Source of the DNA: an uncultured Eubacteriales bacterium
GTDB taxonomy: Bacteria; Bacillota_A; Clostridia; Oscillospirales; CAG-272
Direction of reading: 5' to 3'
Length of the DNA stretch: 5,535 nt
Assembly: GCA_900555345.1 (NCBI GenBank)
Contig: USKS01000119.1
Coordinates: 1-5,535 of the forward strand
The translations under genes and the position numbers were made by a program. Each line of letters begins with the position of its first letter. Position 1 is the first letter of the stretch. A model generated the notes under the pieces. The model saw only the letters and a list, made by a program, of their open reading frames with translations. It ran no database searches and had not been told where the DNA came from. Below are positions 5,388-5,535 of this stretch, one piece after another.

Positions 5388-5393
5388 CGGAGG
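5388..5393 (+). promoter_or_regulatory. Shine-Dalgarno site of the ComF-family gene
   Basis: CGGAGG at 5388-5393 lies 8 nt before the ATG at 5402. A nearer ATG at 5395 is followed by a stop after four codons and is too close to the site, so 5402 is the start. Confidence 0.8.
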
Positions 5394-5401
5394 TATGCGT
5401 C

Positions 5402-5535
5402 ATGGGTGAGCGCACGGCAGCAGACCGAAAACGGCGCGGCGGCGATTTTTTCGCGCGCCTTGCCTCTTGGTTTCTGCGTCTTGTATTCGTGCCGAAATGT
5501 CAGATATGCTCTTCCGTTCTCGACCCGTCGTCAAG
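5402..5535 (+). CDS. ComF family protein (phosphoribosyltransferase-like), 5' part only
   Basis: Forty-four codons are visible before the window ends. After a basic N-terminus (R-K-R-R-G-G) and a hydrophobic patch (F-F-A-R-L-A-S-W-F-L-R-L-V), the segment F-V-P-K-C-Q-I-C-S-S-V-L matches the opening of the ComF zinc-ribbon, with the Cys33-x-x-Cys36 pair that would bind zinc. In complete family members a phosphoribosyltransferase-fold domain follows; ComFC in Bacillus is needed for DNA uptake in transformation, but many carriers are not known to be competent. It follows recD2 in the same direction after 92 nt, and both are linked to single-stranded DNA handling. Family call rests on a short stretch plus context. 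Confidence 0.75.
   Translation, partial: MGERTAADRKRRGGDFFARLASWFLRLVFVPKCQICSSVLDPSS

Noticed and set aside
1..5535. tRNA, rRNA, CRISPR repeats, insertion sequence ends and toxin-antitoxin or defence gene pairs
   Set aside because: None was recognised on either strand by eye; a tRNA or covariance-model scan was not possible here.

Overview
The window reads as two unrelated bacterial sequences joined at about position 1490. Bases 1 to about 1490 look like Bacteroides or a close relative. They hold a serine recombinase of the Bacteroides DNA-invertase type, an HdeD-like membrane protein and the first 37 codons of thiol peroxidase (tpx). Translation starts here are preceded by AT-rich sequence without a Shine-Dalgarno motif, as is usual in Bacteroidota. 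Bases from about 1490 to 5535 look like a gut clostridium (Firmicutes/Bacillota, perhaps Oscillospiraceae-like). They hold rpsG and rpsL on the minus strand and, divergently, a small putative membrane protein, recD2 and the start of a ComF-family gene. Starts on this side have strong GGAGG-type ribosome binding sites, the promoters are near-consensus TTGACA/TATAAT, and the coding sequence is more GC-rich. The organism assignments rest on protein and signal style read by eye, not on a database search.

Left part: the recombinase (frame open at the window edge, ending at 578) converges on the hdeD-like gene (1259 to 651, minus), with a candidate bidirectional terminator between them. The hdeD-like gene and tpx (starting at 1385) are divergent. 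A perfect 12-bp inverted repeat lies in the space between them.

Junction: tpx runs head-on into the 3' end of rpsG. Both genes lose their conserved C-terminal parts at the same short pyrimidine-rich stretch. The simplest explanation is a metagenome assembly chimera rather than a real locus.

Right part: rpsL and rpsG are the first two genes of a str-type ribosomal operon. They are driven by an extended -10 promoter at 2604-2632 with a leader of about 115 nt; fusA and tuf, the usual next genes, are absent because of the break. uS12 carries arginine where Escherichia coli has Lys88, a substitution known to give streptomycin resistance in other species. Between the rpsL promoter and the recD2 transcription unit is a non-coding stretch with five successive hairpins (2701-2857), followed by a possible 50-residue membrane protein whose last codons contain a perfect consensus promoter for recD2. 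RecD2 (746 aa from the better start at 3069) is a complete SF1B helicase. The ComF-family gene follows in the same direction and runs off the end.

I found no convincing new multi-gene system. The items most worth a second look are the chimeric join, the uS12 arginine, the hairpin cluster and the palindromes in the rpsL-rpsG spacer.
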